NCBI RefSeq assembly: GCF_033366695.1 | Contig: NZ_JAOBTQ010000001.1 | Coordinates: 7,874,001-7,938,000 of the forward strand | DNA length: 64,000 nt | Source: Streptomyces sp. SCL15-4 | GTDB lineage: Bacteria; Actinomycetota; Actinomycetes; Streptomycetales; Streptomycetaceae | Reading direction: 5' to 3' | Shown here: positions 29,801-38,607 of the stretch, piece by piece | How positions within the stretch are numbered: position 1 is the first letter of the stretch | Layout of the letters: every line of letters starts with the position of its first letter | Program-made: the position numbers and the translations under genes | Notes under the pieces: model-generated | The model's database searches: none | Seen by the model: the letters and a program-made list of their open reading frames with translations, nothing else | Told to the model about the DNA's origin: nothing

Positions 29801-32214
29801 CCCGGCTCGGCATCACGCCCGCCGCGTTCTGGCTCGGCGCGCTGACGCTGCACCTGGCACGGCTGCGCGACCGCGACCGGTTCGTGCTGGCGGTGCCGGT
29901 GGACACCCGCATGCACGTCGGCGCACTCGACGCCGTCGGATACTTCGGCCTGCCCATCCCGTTCGCCGCCCAGGTCGAGCCGGGCGACACCGGCACCGAC
30001 GTGCTACGGCGCACCGACGGGCGGCTCAGCCGGGTGCTCGAACGCGGAATCACCTTCTTCGACGCCATGCCGGCGCTGGTCCAGGAGGGGCTGTACCGCA
30101 AGGACGCCCCGCTGGTGGAGGTGTACTTCAACTACATGCCGCCGCAGGCCGGGGCCGCCGAGGGCCTTCGCGTCCTGCCGGCGGGCACCGGCTACTCCGA
30201 CCTGGACCTGATGGTCACGGTGATGCCGGGCCTCGGGAAGGTGGGACTGGAGTACAACACCGACGTCCTCGACGACGCGAACTGCGCGGCCCTGGCCGAG
30301 GGCGTCCTCGCCGTAGCGGCGCGACTGGCCGACGCACCCGGGACGGTGGTCGTGGAGCGCGCGGCAGGCGCGTCCGCCGCCGGTTCCACCACCGCCACGG
30401 CCGGCCCGGCACCCGACGGCACCGTCGCGACGCCCGGCCCCCACCCCGCGCCCGCCGAGGCGGCCGGGGAGGCCCCGCACGGCGCACCCGTCACCACGCA
30501 GGCCCCCGCTCCCACCGCACGGGACGGCGCCACGGCCGACGGCGGCCGCCCGGCCGGCCAGATCGCGGTGGCGGCCACCTTCGCCCTCGGCAACCTCCCG
30601 GCCCTGCTGACGGTCGCCCTGGAGGACACCGGCGTGGAGGGCGGTCCCTACGACGTCGCAGAGGCGCCGTACCACCAGGTCCTGGCCGCCCTGCACGACC
30701 CGGAAGGCGTCCTCGCCCAGCCGGCCACCGCCGCCGGCCTGATCCTGCTCCGCCCCGGCGACCTGACCCGCTTCGCCCCGCAGGACACCGATCTGCTCGG
30801 CCAGCTCGCCGAGGAGTACCCGGCCGCGCTGCGCGCCCTCGCCGACCGCACCCGCACCCCGCTCGTCGTCGCCTTCCTTCCGGAGCGGTCGCGGGACGAG
30901 CGGCTGCGTGCCTGGGAACGGCAGGTGACGGAGCGGCTGGCCGACCAGCCGGGCATCGCCGTCCTGTCCGCCGACTCCTGGGCCGCCGACCTGACCGTCG
31001 ACGGCGGGACCGGCCCCGGCGAGACCGCACCCGGCACCTTCGACGGCATCTTCGACCAGCACACCGACGACATGGCCCATCTGCCGTTCCAGGAGGAGTT
31101 CCAGGCGGTGGTCGCGCTGCGCCTCGCCGATGTGATCTGGAAGATCCGCCGCCGCGCGCCGAAGGTCATCGTGGTCGACGGCGACGAGACGCTGTGGAGC
31201 GGCATCGCCGGCGAGACCGGGCCGGAGAACGTCGACCTGACCGGCCCCCGCGCGCTGCTCGCCCGCCGGCTGCTGCAGTGGCGGGCGGCCGGTGTGCTGC
31301 TCGCCCTGGTCTCCAACAACGACGAGGAGACCGTGCACAGCGTCCTCGACCGGCCCGACAGCCCGCTGCGCCGGGAGCACTTCGCGGCCATCTCCGCGGC
31401 CTGGGAACCGAAGTGGACCAGGATCGCACGGATCGCCGAGGACCTGAACCTCGGCCTGGACAGCTTCCTCTTCCTGGACGACAACCCGGTGGAGATCGCC
31501 GGCGTGCGCGCCCAACTGCCCGAGGTGCTCAGCCTGACCTGCCCGCCCGCCGCCGAACTCGCCGACTTCGTGACCCGGTTGTGGCCCATGGTGCCGCGCG
31601 CGGCCACCACGGAGGACGCCTCCCGCGCCGAGTTCTACCAGCAGGAGCGGGTGCGCGACGCGGCCCGCGCCCAGATGGGCTTCGCGGATTTCCTGGCCAA
31701 CCTCAAACTGGAACTGGACATCGAGCCGGTCGGCACCGACACGGCCGAACGCACCATCCAGCTCAGCAGGCGCACCAACCAGTTCAACCTCCGGCCCCTG
31801 CCGTTGGACGCCGCCCGGCTCGAACGGCTGCGTCAGGAGGGCGAGGTCTGGACGGCGACCGCACGCGACCGGTTCGGCGCGTACGGACAGATCGGCGTCC
31901 TCGCCGTCCGGCCCGACGACGGCGTACTGGAGGTCGTCGCCTGGATGATGAGCTGCCGGGTCCTCGGCCGGGGTGTCGAGGACCGGCTGCTGGCCTGGCT
32001 CGCCGACCGCGCGGACGCCCTCGGGTGCACGGCGGTACGGCTCGTGGCCGAGAACACGCCACGCAACATTCCGGCACGTCGGCTCGTCTCCCGCCTGGGC
32101 GGCGGCGAGGTCGACGCACCCCGGCTGGAGACGGCCCTGGCGCCGGAGCAACTCCGGGAGTTCCGTTCCTGGGACCTCGGATCGGACATCGCAGCGGAGG
32201 TCAGCAATGCCTGA
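23803..32214 (+). CDS. Hybrid megasynthase: PKS module 4, condensation domain and fused FkbH domain
   Basis: A 2803-residue protein. Order: N-terminal docking helix (1-30, [15 protein letters not shown]), KS, methylmalonyl AT, DH, KR, an ACP of a different type, a condensation (C) domain, an Ala/Pro/Gly-rich linker, and a complete FkbH-like domain. It accepts the chain from the first PKS through the docking helix, extends it once, and probably couples it to a glyceryl unit. ATG 23803 has GGAGAG 7 nt upstream and starts exactly at the docking helix; the in-frame GTG at 23788 overlaps the previous gene. The end overlaps the ACP-reductase gene by 8 bp. No thioesterase and no adenylation domain are present. 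Confidence 0.95.
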   Translation: MPTEEELLKYLKAVSEELHGTRGRLQALEGRRTEPVAIVGMACRLPGGVGSPDHLWDLVVKGEDAIGEFPADRGWDVEALYEPEPGGSGKTYTRSGGFLAGAADFDPAFFGIAPREALVMDPQQRLMLETSWQALENAGVNPQTLKGTRTGVFAGSFHHDYDPGGGSVGSLVSGRVAYHLGLQGPAVTVDTACSSSLVALHQAVRSLREGECTLALAGGVTVLSTPAVFVEFSRQRGLAPDGRCKSYATAADGTGWGEGVGVLVLERLSDAERNGHRILAVVRGTAVNQDGASNGQTAPNGPAQQRVIQDALAAARLTPADIDAVEGHGTGTTLGDPIEAQALLATYGQDRERPLWLGSLKSNIGHTQAAAGVAGVIKMVQAMRHGVLPRTLHVDEPSQHVDWSEGHVRLLTENRPWPETGRPRRAGVSSFGYSGTNAHVILEQAPVREEKPADPRPGLLPWVLSARSGGALAEQAARLLERVAEGAEVDVRDVAFTLASGRAVLEHRAVVLGADMGELTARLGEFAAGREAAGVVSGRTSASSGVVFVFPGQGSQWIGMARELLETSPVFAGRMGECAAALEPFADGWSLLDVVCGGDEVLLGRVDVVQPVLFAVMVSLAEVWRSLGVRPAAVVGHSQGEIAAACVAGGLSLEDAARVVALRSRAITALSGRGGMVSVLAPVERISGWLSDGLQVAVVNGPEQVVVSGAPAELDVFVGRCEARGVQVRRIAVDYASHSPQVEELRAELLDVLGEIGPRSGVVPLVSTVTGEVIDTAEMDAGYWFTNLRQTVRFDRALETLLEAGHRVFIEASPHPVLLGAVAQNADHKGVTGVTAVGTLRRDEPERAQLLRHAAEVFVTGVDVDWPVWTGDGRLVDLPVYPFRHRRYWQPAVTGADVGAVGLDAVRHPFLGAALTLAGGDDIVLTGRLSRTAQPWLADHAVFGTVILPGTAFVELALRAAEEAGCAGVRDLTLHAPLSLPEHGETDLQVQVGAAGATGRTVEVHSRPHGTQEWTHHASGLLVEEPAAAPEPGRPPYGTAWPPERAHRLDPAAHYAALAGTGLEYGPAFQGLSDVWRSGDEVFAQVTLPGRQAEDAARFTVHPALLDAALQAAAACGTEDGTGRTPLPFSFGRITVYGRGASELRIRIAPSGPDTFTVDAADPAGAPVARIDSLLVRTVTADDLTLPDSSTRALLSVEWTEHDRAPAADGDPGAPEPTLLKVAGAGADTGNTPARVRGVLHETLRRLQEWLSRDRPAGERLVVVTRGAVTTGAETDGTRADLAHAAVWGLVRAARAENPGRIVLVDTDPGEADTGLDENDTGRGQSDTGRLARLDEEILGAARSGRPELALRSGRRYVPALRRQATDPAGDARDTLGTGTVLITGGTTGIGAQVARHAARLGARHLLLLSRRGPQAEGVQALRDELAAAGAEVTVLACDVADRAQLEQALREVPERYPLTAVVHSAGVLHDGTIESVDADGLDRVLRPKTDAAWHLHELTAAADLSAFVVFSSVAGVLGGAGQGGYAAANAFLDALMEHRRRTGLPGLSLAWGLWAEATGMTGHLAETDLRRISRGGISPLATEQGLTLLDAALTRHASTDGTGHAVLVAAALNLPVLRTTEPALLPPLLAAFAPARRRTAVPASGPRAGTAGFVVPTSREAVVERLRYRFARTMGFDAEDLDPAASLVGQGLDSVMAMQIRSLVEADFGQSLPIATMFNGATIDSIADHIVAEAERAGPDGAEPASPASAADPSDTGVPDIAHHPATRDVVRLLRAEQHGTPSVTHHIGLAVRLDTPTTADRLTEAISRLAGRHAALRTAIVADTDGGQRLEVRRTPAGELVRWTEVEDGTDPDRRLCALMEPPFDLTRSPLWRFELLAYPSGDQTLVFGAHHAVSDLASLMLVAHELGAELTGQAPPATVTNRDIDLLLRAQAAPPDRPGAPAGRRVAAGDWREDFAGVRRLDLELARPRPARRSHRSAMHLADLPSGLARRVADRATRLGITPAAFWLGALTLHLARLRDRDRFVLAVPVDTRMHVGALDAVGYFGLPIPFAAQVEPGDTGTDVLRRTDGRLSRVLERGITFFDAMPALVQEGLYRKDAPLVEVYFNYMPPQAGAAEGLRVLPAGTGYSDLDLMVTVMPGLGKVGLEYNTDVLDDANCAALAEGVLAVAARLADAPGTVVVERAAGASAAGSTTATAGPAPDGTVATPGPHPAPAEAAGEAPHGAPVTTQAPAPTARDGATADGGRPAGQIAVAATFALGNLPALLTVALEDTGVEGGPYDVAEAPYHQVLAALHDPEGVLAQPATAAGLILLRPGDLTRFAPQDTDLLGQLAEEYPAALRALADRTRTPLVVAFLPERSRDERLRAWERQVTERLADQPGIAVLSADSWAADLTVDGGTGPGETAPGTFDGIFDQHTDDMAHLPFQEEFQAVVALRLADVIWKIRRRAPKVIVVDGDETLWSGIAGETGPENVDLTGPRALLARRLLQWRAAGVLLALVSNNDEETVHSVLDRPDSPLRREHFAAISAAWEPKWTRIARIAEDLNLGLDSFLFLDDNPVEIAGVRAQLPEVLSLTCPPAAELADFVTRLWPMVPRAATTEDASRAEFYQQERVRDAARAQMGFADFLANLKLELDIEPVGTDTAERTIQLSRRTNQFNLRPLPLDAARLERLRQEGEVWTATARDRFGAYGQIGVLAVRPDDGVLEVVAWMMSCRVLGRGVEDRLLAWLADRADALGCTAVRLVAENTPRNIPARRLVSRLGGGEVDAPRLETALAPEQLREFRSWDLGSDIAAEVSNA
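23900..29010 (+). other. PKS module 4: KS-AT(methylmalonyl)-DH-KR-ACP
   Basis: KS Cys193 (DTACSSSL); AT GHSQGE (Ser638) with YASH at 735-738; DH His940; KR with GGTTGIG, LHD in place of LDD (the key Asp is kept) and Tyr1526. The ACP (Ser1695, GLDSVMAM, then [13 protein letters not shown]) is unlike the ACPs of modules 1-3 and resembles carriers that precede C domains. The expected outcome is an alpha-methyl double bond. The AT DNA is a third near-perfect copy of the module 1/2 AT. Confidence 0.9.
25181..26249. repeat. Near-identical PKS AT repeat, copy 3 (module 4, second protein)
   Basis: It matches copy 1, including the cgcgtcttcatcgaggccag stretch in which copy 2 differs, then diverges abruptly at about 26250. 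Confidence 0.9.
29080..30345 (+). other. Condensation (C) domain after PKS module 4
   Basis: Residues about 1760-2180. The catalytic motif HHAVSD (His1893, His1894, Asp1898) is intact, and the fold-typical DFGY-like region and late [10 protein letters not shown] are recognisable. C domains join an acyl donor on an upstream carrier to an amine or hydroxyl acceptor on a downstream carrier. There is no A domain here, so the acceptor must be loaded in another way; the FkbH domain next to it is the obvious candidate. Confidence 0.88.
30560..32190 (+). other. FkbH-like glyceryl transferase/phosphatase domain fused to the PKS
   Basis: Residues about 2250-2795. It has the FkbH N-terminal region ([12 protein letters not shown]), a HAD phosphatase core with the DxDxT motif DGDET (Asp2459, Asp2461), SNND and LDDNPVE, and the C-terminal GNAT-like part with [10 protein letters not shown] and [10 protein letters not shown] (Cys2718). 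Standalone FkbH proteins dephosphorylate 1,3-bisphosphoglycerate and place D-glyceryl on an ACP. By family this domain should make glyceryl-ACP, most likely on the carrier of the next protein. Canonical sites read DLDNT; the Gly and Glu variants here could affect substrate choice. Confidence 0.85.
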
Positions 32215-34603
32215 GGCGGGCGGCGGCACGAGCCGCGACCGCAGTGTCAGCCGTCGGCCCGACGAGGAGGTGATCGAACGGCGCGGCCCCGGCCGCGGCC
32301 AGGCGGCCGACCTGCTGGCCCGCTTCCGCAAGTCGGCGACCGGCCCGGCCCCCGCCACGCCCCAGGCACCCCCCGGCCCGGTGTCGCAGACGCCGCCCGG
32401 TCCGGCGGTGCCACAGCCGGCGCCGGCCGGGGCGCCGCCCACCGCCGCCGGGCCGCTCGCCACGGCCATCGCCGGCCTCGCCGGCCGCTTCCTGCCGGAC
32501 GGCGTGGCCGACCTCGACACGGACCTGTTCGACGCCGGTCTGTCCTCCGTGGACGCGGTGGAACTCGTCGCGCTCATGGCCCGCGAACTCGACCTGAGCA
32601 TGAGCCTGGACGACGTCTTCGCGGACGCCCGCCCCCGGCGCCTGGCCCAGCGCGCCACCGGCACCACCGCGACGGCCGCCGCACCCCTTCCCGCGGCCTC
32701 CACGACCCCGGCCGACGCCGACACCGCGCCGGACGAGGACGTGCGGACCATCCTCGCCGACCTCGCGCTGGCCGACCGCCTGCCCTTCAGCCGGCAGGCC
32801 GAGCGGGTCCGGCCGCGCCGGATCCTGCTCACCGGCGCCACCGGATTCCTCGGCAGCCATCTGCTGCTGGACCTGCTGCGCCAGAGCGACGCGGAGGTGG
32901 TGTGCCTGGTGCGCGCGGCCGACGACACCGCCGCCGCTAAACGCCTCGGCCAGGCCCTGGCGGGCTACGAGCAGCCGTGGACGTTCGAGGTACGGCGGCG
33001 GGTCACCGTACTCGCCGGGGACATCCGGCAGCCGCGGCTCGGCCTGGCACAGGAGCACTGGGACAGCCTCGCCCACGAGACCGACTCCATCGTCAACGTG
33101 GCCGCCGCCGTGGACTTCCTGCGCGGCTATCCCTCCCTGCGGCAGACCAACGTACTGGGCCCGCTGCACCTCGCGGAGCTGGCGATGACCGGCCGGCCCA
33201 AGCCGCTGCACCACATCTCGTCGGTCGCCGTCTTCAACGAGGTCGGCATCGCCACGATGGCCGAGGACGACCCGATCGCCCACCTCGACCGGCTGTTCGC
33301 GGGCTACGACAAGTCCAAGTGGGCCGCCGAGGCCGCGCTGCGCCGGGCCCGCGAACACGGGCTGACCGTGACCTTCCTGCGGCCGGGCGCGATCGGCGGA
33401 CACAGCCGTACCGGCGTGTACAACCCGAGCGACCTGAGTACGGGCCTGATCGGGGCGATCTCCCGCTTCCGCACCGTACCGGCGTTCCGGTTCCTGAACC
33501 TGGCGCCGGTGGACTGGGTCAGCAAGGTCGCCGCCGCCGTCGTCTGCGACCCGCGGGCCTGGGGCCGCAACTACCACCTGACCGGCCGCGCGGAGACCCT
33601 GCCGGAACTGGTCAAGGACATGAAGCTGGCCGGGATGAACGTCCGCACCACGGGCTGGCAGCAGTGGCGCGAGGAACTGCTGCGCCGCCAGGAGACCGAC
33701 CCGGTGCCCGAACTCGACTTTCTGGCCCGCATCCTGAGCAGCCCGACCGCCGTCAAACTCTTCGAGGCGCTGATGTTCGGCCCGGCGGCCGACGCCGAAC
33801 GCACCGAGGAGTTCCTGGCCCGCAACCGGCTGCCCCTGCCCGAACGCTACGGCTCCGAGGCACAGTTGAAGGCGTTCGAGCGGATGGCACGCGACGGCGT
33901 GGCCCGGCTGCCCAGCCGCGAGGACCCGCCGTACCTGTCGTTCCGGGAACGGATGAAGGGCCAGGTCGGCCCGGTCGGCCAGGCCGCCGACACCACCTGC
34001 CGGATGGCGTTCACGCTGTCCATCGCGAGCATGTACCAGGTCGTCCGGCACCGCAGGGTCGACGTCCGCGGCCAGGTCTTCTGCGAGCGGCTGCACGCCG
34101 AGCCGCTGACCGTGCTGGACGGCGAGATCTGGGTCCGCCCCGACGAGGGCGTACCGCACCGCCACGGCAACGACCACCCGCTGCTGCGCTACCGCCTGAC
34201 CCTGGAGGACCGGGACGGCGGCCGGTGGTGGCTGGAGGGCTGGAAGACGGCCCGGGCCCGGCGCGACTTCTGGGCGCAGACCCGCACGCTGGAGATCACC
34301 GTGGGCCGCGAGGGCGAGCCGGCGAGCCTCGCCGGTGTGGTCCGGGTCCCGGGCCGCAGCTATGTGCCGGACCAGATCGACGGCATCCGGGTCGACCCGC
34401 GCCTGTCGTCGCAGGAGCAGCGGCTGGCCAAGCTCAGCTGGCTGTCGTGGTTCTTCGTCCAGGTCGGCATGGGGCTGGCGGAGCCGTCGATGCGGGCCGC
34501 CGCCGAACTGCTGGACCTGCGGCGGGACGCGATCGACCGGGACAAGGACAAGCTGCGGCGCAAGTTCAGGAAGCTGATGATCCAGAAAGAGGAGATCCGA
34601 TGA
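32207..34603 (+). CDS. Acyl carrier protein-thioester reductase with an extra C-terminal domain
   Basis: A 798-residue protein. After a Pro/Ala-rich leader, an ACP (about 85-150; GLSS with the phosphopantetheine Ser at 114) is followed by an extended-SDR thioester reductase (about 200-520): Rossmann motif TGATGFLG at about 208, catalytic Tyr367 and Lys371 in YDKSK. Such domains release carrier-bound acyl chains as aldehydes or alcohols with NADPH. The last about 240 residues ([11 protein letters not shown] onward) are not part of a reductase; they resemble the middle region of actinobacterial GMC oxidoreductase-alpha/beta hydrolase fusion proteins (inference from recalled family features). 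Start: ATG with GGAGG 6 nt upstream, overlapping the previous stop. The stop overlaps the next ATG (ATGA). Confidence 0.85.
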   Translation: MPEAGGGTSRDRSVSRRPDEEVIERRGPGRGQAADLLARFRKSATGPAPATPQAPPGPVSQTPPGPAVPQPAPAGAPPTAAGPLATAIAGLAGRFLPDGVADLDTDLFDAGLSSVDAVELVALMARELDLSMSLDDVFADARPRRLAQRATGTTATAAAPLPAASTTPADADTAPDEDVRTILADLALADRLPFSRQAERVRPRRILLTGATGFLGSHLLLDLLRQSDAEVVCLVRAADDTAAAKRLGQALAGYEQPWTFEVRRRVTVLAGDIRQPRLGLAQEHWDSLAHETDSIVNVAAAVDFLRGYPSLRQTNVLGPLHLAELAMTGRPKPLHHISSVAVFNEVGIATMAEDDPIAHLDRLFAGYDKSKWAAEAALRRAREHGLTVTFLRPGAIGGHSRTGVYNPSDLSTGLIGAISRFRTVPAFRFLNLAPVDWVSKVAAAVVCDPRAWGRNYHLTGRAETLPELVKDMKLAGMNVRTTGWQQWREELLRRQETDPVPELDFLARILSSPTAVKLFEALMFGPAADAERTEEFLARNRLPLPERYGSEAQLKAFERMARDGVARLPSREDPPYLSFRERMKGQVGPVGQAADTTCRMAFTLSIASMYQVVRHRRVDVRGQVFCERLHAEPLTVLDGEIWVRPDEGVPHRHGNDHPLLRYRLTLEDRDGGRWWLEGWKTARARRDFWAQTRTLEITVGREGEPASLAGVVRVPGRSYVPDQIDGIRVDPRLSSQEQRLAKLSWLSWFFVQVGMGLAEPSMRAAAELLDLRRDAIDRDKDKLRRKFRKLMIQKEEIR

Positions 34604-35724
34604 CGCTGAGGCCCCTCCACCACGCTCTCGGCGCCCGGGTCGAGGACATCCCGTTCACCGCGTCCGACGGCACCCGGCTCGGACTGACCCGGGTCACGGC
34701 CGGTGACGGCGCCGACCGGCCGCCCGTCCTGGTCCTGCACGGACTGACGGCCTCCTCCGACATGTTCGTCCTGCCCGAGACCCGCAACCTGGTCGACGTC
34801 CTGCTGGACGCGGGCTACGAGCCGTGGCTGCTCGACTGGCGGGGCAGCTGCCGGCTGCCGTACAACGAGGGCCGGGTGCGCTACACCTTCGACGACGTCG
34901 CCCTCTACGACATCCCCGAGGCCGTCTCCCTGGTGCGGCAGCACACCGACGGCCGTCCGCTGCTGGTCGTCGCGCACTGCATCGGCGCCCTGTGCCTGTC
35001 GCTGAGCATGACGGCCGGGCTGGTGCCGGAACTGGCCGGCGTGGTCGCGCAAGGAGTGTTCCTCACGCCGAAGATGTCCTGGAAGACCCGGGCCCGTCTG
35101 CACTTCGGCGGAGAGCTGCTGCGGTCCCGGTTCGCGCACATCCCCACCGACATCAAGAAGGTGGGACTGTGGTCGAAGTACTCCCTGCTGTTCGCGGAGG
35201 TGTCCCTCGGCGCCGAGTGCAAGGACCCCAACTGCCAGATCCTGCACAACGATTCGTGGGGCGTGGGCGGTTCGCTGTTCGTGCACGACAACCTCGACCG
35301 GCGCACCCACGACCGCCTCGCCGACCTGTACGGCACCGTGCCCATGTGGATCCTGCCGCACCTGCGCGGCATCGAACTGGCCCACACCGTCATGCGGTTC
35401 AACGACGCCGACGGCCGCTACGACGTGCTGCCGAAGAACGCGCTGGACAACGCCGACCGCATCGACGCCCCGCTGATGCTGCTGTCCGGGGACGAGAACC
35501 GCTTCTGGTACGACTCCAACAAGCTGTGCCACGAGATCCTCGGCCGCCGGCATCCGCGGCTCGACGTCCGGTACGTGGAGGTGCCGGGCTACGGCCACCT
35601 GGACACGTTCATCGGCCGGGGCGCCGCGCTGGACGTGTTCGGGCACATCGTGGACTTCCTCGACGAGTGCCGGCGGGCCGGCGAGCGCCCGGAACTCGTC
35701 CCCTCCGCCGGCTCGCGCGCGTAG
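34600..35724 (+). CDS. Alpha/beta hydrolase with Cys at the nucleophile position
   Basis: A 374-residue alpha/beta-hydrolase-fold protein. The nucleophile elbow reads AHCIGA, placing Cys127 where Ser is usual; a late Asp (LSGDEN) and His (PGYGHLD) complete a possible Cys-Asp-His triad. The sequence resembles the hydrolase half of long GMC oxidoreductase fusions (LLDWRGSC, ALYDIPEAV, NRRTHD-like and GYGHLD elements). A role in offloading, ester formation or cleavage, or proofreading of the polyketide is plausible but unproven. Translation is coupled to the upstream reductase (4-bp ATGA overlap; AAAGAGGAG is the ribosome site), and the exporter follows 9 bp later. Confidence 0.82.
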   Translation: MTLRPLHHALGARVEDIPFTASDGTRLGLTRVTAGDGADRPPVLVLHGLTASSDMFVLPETRNLVDVLLDAGYEPWLLDWRGSCRLPYNEGRVRYTFDDVALYDIPEAVSLVRQHTDGRPLLVVAHCIGALCLSLSMTAGLVPELAGVVAQGVFLTPKMSWKTRARLHFGGELLRSRFAHIPTDIKKVGLWSKYSLLFAEVSLGAECKDPNCQILHNDSWGVGGSLFVHDNLDRRTHDRLADLYGTVPMWILPHLRGIELAHTVMRFNDADGRYDVLPKNALDNADRIDAPLMLLSGDENRFWYDSNKLCHEILGRRHPRLDVRYVEVPGYGHLDTFIGRGAALDVFGHIVDFLDECRRAGERPELVPSAGSRA

Positions 35725-35733
35725 GGGAGCCCG

Positions 35734-37140
35734 GTGACCTCGGACGACATCCTGCGGGGCGGTGCGCGGACCGGGACCGGTGCGGTGCTGCCGGTCATCG
35801 TCCTCGCGGTGTTCACGGTCCCGCTGTCGGTGTCCGGCACGGCCGTGTCGCTGGGCGACATCGCCCGCGACCTCGGGTCCTCCTCCCTGGGGGAGCAGTG
35901 GGCGCTCAACGGGTTCACGCTGACCTTCGCCTGCTCCACGCTGGTGTGGGGCTCCGTCGCGGACGTCCTCGGCCGCTGGCGGTCGCTCCTGGCCGGGCTG
36001 GTGACGTTCGGCGCGGGGTCGGCCGCCGGCCTGGCCGCGACCGACTACTGGATGCTGGACTCCGCCCGGCTGCTGGCGGGCGCGGGCGCGGGAGCCGTGT
36101 TCTCGGTGGGGTCGGCGATGCTGTCGTCGGTGTACACCGGTGAACGCCGCACCCGTGCCTTCGCCGTGCTGGGCTCGGTCGCGGGCCTCTCCCTGGCCTT
36201 CGGCCCGACGCTGTGCGGTGTGCTCACCCAGCTCGTCGGCTGGCGCCTGGTCTACGCGACGCAGTTGTGCTGCCTGGCCGTCGCCTGCGCCGGCATGCCG
36301 CTGATCCGCCGGGCCACGGCGCACGAACGCCGCCGCGCGGCCCGTGTCGACGTCGCCGGCGCGGTGCTCTTCTGCGCGGCGACGACGCTGCTGCTCGGCG
36401 GTCTGGCACTCGGTTCGGCGACCGGCTGGACCTCCTCGCCGTTCCTCCTGTGCACGGCCGCCGGCCTCGCCTGCTACGGCCTCTTCGTCCGCCGCGAATC
36501 CACCGCGCCGGACCCCTTGCTGAGCCTGCGCACCCTGCGCGACCGCCGCTTCTCCGCGCTGACCCTCGTCGTCGCGGTCTCCTCGTTCACCTTCACCAAC
36601 GCGGTCGCCTACCTGCCGGTGTTCTTCCAGGGCGCCTACGGCTCCTCGGCGGGCGCCAGCGGCGCGTTCCTGATGTTCCTGACCCTGCCCGTCCTCGCCA
36701 CCCCGCTGGTCGCCGGCCGCCTGGTGGCGGGAGGCACGGCCGTGGACAGGATCCTGGTCGCGAGCATCGTCCTGCTCGTCGCGGGCCTGCTGGCGACGGG
36801 CGCGGCCGCTCCGCGGGGCATGGCCTGGATGGCGCTTCCCATGGCGGTCGTCGGCATCGGCTTCGGGCTCCAGGCCGGCCTGGTCGACGGCGAGGCGCTG
36901 GCCCGGCTCCCGGAGAACGAGGCGGGCATGGCGGCCGGCTGGATCAACACCGTCCGCCTCGGCAGCGAGGCGATCGGAGTGTCCCTGTTCGGCTCGCTGT
37001 TCGCCACCTTCTCCGGTGACACAACGCACGCCTCCCGCCCGGGCTTCGCCTGGATCACCATCGGCTCCACGGCCCTCGCGGCGGCGGCCGGCGCGGCATC
37101 GATCCCCCTCCTGCGCCACCCCCGTTCGCGATCACGGTGA
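35734..37140 (+). CDS. MFS drug/metabolite exporter
   Basis: A 468-residue integral membrane protein of the major facilitator superfamily, with about 14 hydrophobic segments, as in DHA2-type drug:H+ antiporters. Typical elements include GSVADVLGRWRSLL after TM2 and the GPTLCGVL motif in TM5, the antiporter signature. It probably exports the product of the preceding megasynthase genes: it is the last gene of the same plus-strand operon, starting (GTG, GGGGAG upstream) 9 bp after the hydrolase stop. It converges on the DUF4157 gene with a 9-bp gap and no hairpin between them. Confidence 0.9.
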   Translation: MTSDDILRGGARTGTGAVLPVIVLAVFTVPLSVSGTAVSLGDIARDLGSSSLGEQWALNGFTLTFACSTLVWGSVADVLGRWRSLLAGLVTFGAGSAAGLAATDYWMLDSARLLAGAGAGAVFSVGSAMLSSVYTGERRTRAFAVLGSVAGLSLAFGPTLCGVLTQLVGWRLVYATQLCCLAVACAGMPLIRRATAHERRRAARVDVAGAVLFCAATTLLLGGLALGSATGWTSSPFLLCTAAGLACYGLFVRRESTAPDPLLSLRTLRDRRFSALTLVVAVSSFTFTNAVAYLPVFFQGAYGSSAGASGAFLMFLTLPVLATPLVAGRLVAGGTAVDRILVASIVLLVAGLLATGAAAPRGMAWMALPMAVVGIGFGLQAGLVDGEALARLPENEAGMAAGWINTVRLGSEAIGVSLFGSLFATFSGDTTHASRPGFAWITIGSTALAAAAGAASIPLLRHPRSRSR

Positions 37141-37149
37141 CCGGCCCGC

Positions 37150-38448
37150 TCACGCGTAGTAGTCCCCCTCGGGCACGGTTTCGCCCTCCGGGTAGCCGTA
37201 CGCGGCGTGGACCGTCGTGAACAGCGCTTCGTGAACGGCCCGCGCGGCGCCGATGAGTTCGTTGAACAGGGCCTTCATCTGGTCCTCGGTGCTCGTGTAC
37301 CAGGCGTCGAAGTCCGTCCGGTCGCGGGCGTTGCCCAGATCGGTGTTCCGCTTCACGTCCCGGGCCACCTGGTCGGTGATGGTCGTGATGAGGTTCTCCC
37401 GGAGGGCCACCAGGGCCGCTCCGTTGTTCCAGTTCGGCGTGCCGCAGTGGCGCAGCGCCTCCCTCACCTGCGTGACGAAGGCGCCGTAGCGGATGGAGTT
37501 GGGGTCGTTGCCCTGCGCGTCCAGCGGCTCTCCGCGCGACGCGGACCGGAAGCGCTCGTTGTCGCGCAGTTCCGCCGCCAGCGTCGCCGCGTCGTTCAGG
37601 CTCTGCTTGTGGACCTGGTAGTTCCAGGTCGTGGTCGCCCTGCGCACGTTCTGCTCGTGGGAGAGCTGTCCCTGACCGTCGAGCAGGCCGATGCGGTCCG
37701 TGACCCGGCGGCTCAGGGTCGTACCGGCTTCCTTGGCCAGCGCGTCGAGGGCGTTGAAGATGTGCTCGCCCTGCGCGTGGGCGCCTCCGGCCGCCTTGGC
37801 CCGCTGGACGGTCGCGCCCACGTCCCGGCCCGTGCCGGCGGTCGCGCGCTGTACGGGCTCGCTCTGCCGCGGGGCCGGCGCGGCGAGGACGCGCGTGGCG
37901 TTGGCCTCGGCCTCGCGCTCGAAGCGGTCCGAGGGGTCGGAGACGCGCAGCCCGGCGCCGTTGTCGGTGGCGGAGACCGGGCCCTGCCGCTGCTGGATGA
38001 CGTGGGTGAGTTCGTGGGCGAGGGTGTGCCGGTCCGCGCCGCCGTCGCCGATGACGACATGGTTGCCGCTGGTGTAGGCGCGCGCGCCCACCTCGGCGGC
38101 GGACGCGCGGGCCGCGCTGCCCGTGTGGACGCGGACGTCGGAGAAGTCCGCGCCGAGCCGCGCCTCCATGTCGGTGCGGACGGAGTCGTCCAGCGGCCGG
38201 CCGGACGAGCGCAGCACGTCGTGCACGGTGGACCGCTGGACGGCCGGGACGTGGTCGTGACCCTGGTGGGTGTCGCGCTGCTCCTCGATCATCCGCGTCA
38301 CCGCCGCGTTGCCGACGGCGCGTTGCAGGGTTCCGGCCGCCTGAGGGGACATGCCGGCGGCCGGCCGCGTCACCGCCGGTTCCTGTCGTGTCGGGTGCGG
38401 CAGGCGCCGCTGACCGGCGTTCTTCTCCGGCTGTTCCTTGGCGTGCAT
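37150..38448 (-). CDS. DUF4157-domain protein (HELTH motif), contractile-injection-system-associated type
   Basis: A 432-residue protein. Residues about 76-155 form a DUF4157 domain with its hallmark RLGADFSDVRVHTG and the zinc-protease-like LAHELTHVIQQ (HELTH 145-149). DUF4157 proteins occur as leader or effector proteins around extracellular contractile injection systems. The remaining about 250 residues are mostly helical and unrecognised, possibly a toxin or cargo domain. No injection-system structural gene is in the window, so this one is an orphan. ATG 38448 (GAGAGGGG upstream) is preferred to an in-frame ATG 93 bp further upstream, whose extra leader is Arg-rich. No signal peptide is seen. 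Confidence 0.85.
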   Translation of the reverse strand: MHAKEQPEKNAGQRRLPHPTRQEPAVTRPAAGMSPQAAGTLQRAVGNAAVTRMIEEQRDTHQGHDHVPAVQRSTVHDVLRSSGRPLDDSVRTDMEARLGADFSDVRVHTGSAARASAAEVGARAYTSGNHVVIGDGGADRHTLAHELTHVIQQRQGPVSATDNGAGLRVSDPSDRFEREAEANATRVLAAPAPRQSEPVQRATAGTGRDVGATVQRAKAAGGAHAQGEHIFNALDALAKEAGTTLSRRVTDRIGLLDGQGQLSHEQNVRRATTTWNYQVHKQSLNDAATLAAELRDNERFRSASRGEPLDAQGNDPNSIRYGAFVTQVREALRHCGTPNWNNGAALVALRENLITTITDQVARDVKRNTDLGNARDRTDFDAWYTSTEDQMKALFNELIGAARAVHEALFTTVHAAYGYPEGETVPEGDYYA

Positions 38449-38607
38449 GTCGGGACGGCCCCTCTCTGATCTTGATCGCCCTCTACCCCTACAGAGCCGC
38501 AACCCCGGAGGGAAGGTACGAAGGGGCATCATCGGGTGCACGAGGGACCGTCCGGATGGCGGTGCCGTGCGGCACCATTCGCCATGTGGCGGGTGGCGCG
38601 CGGGCCG

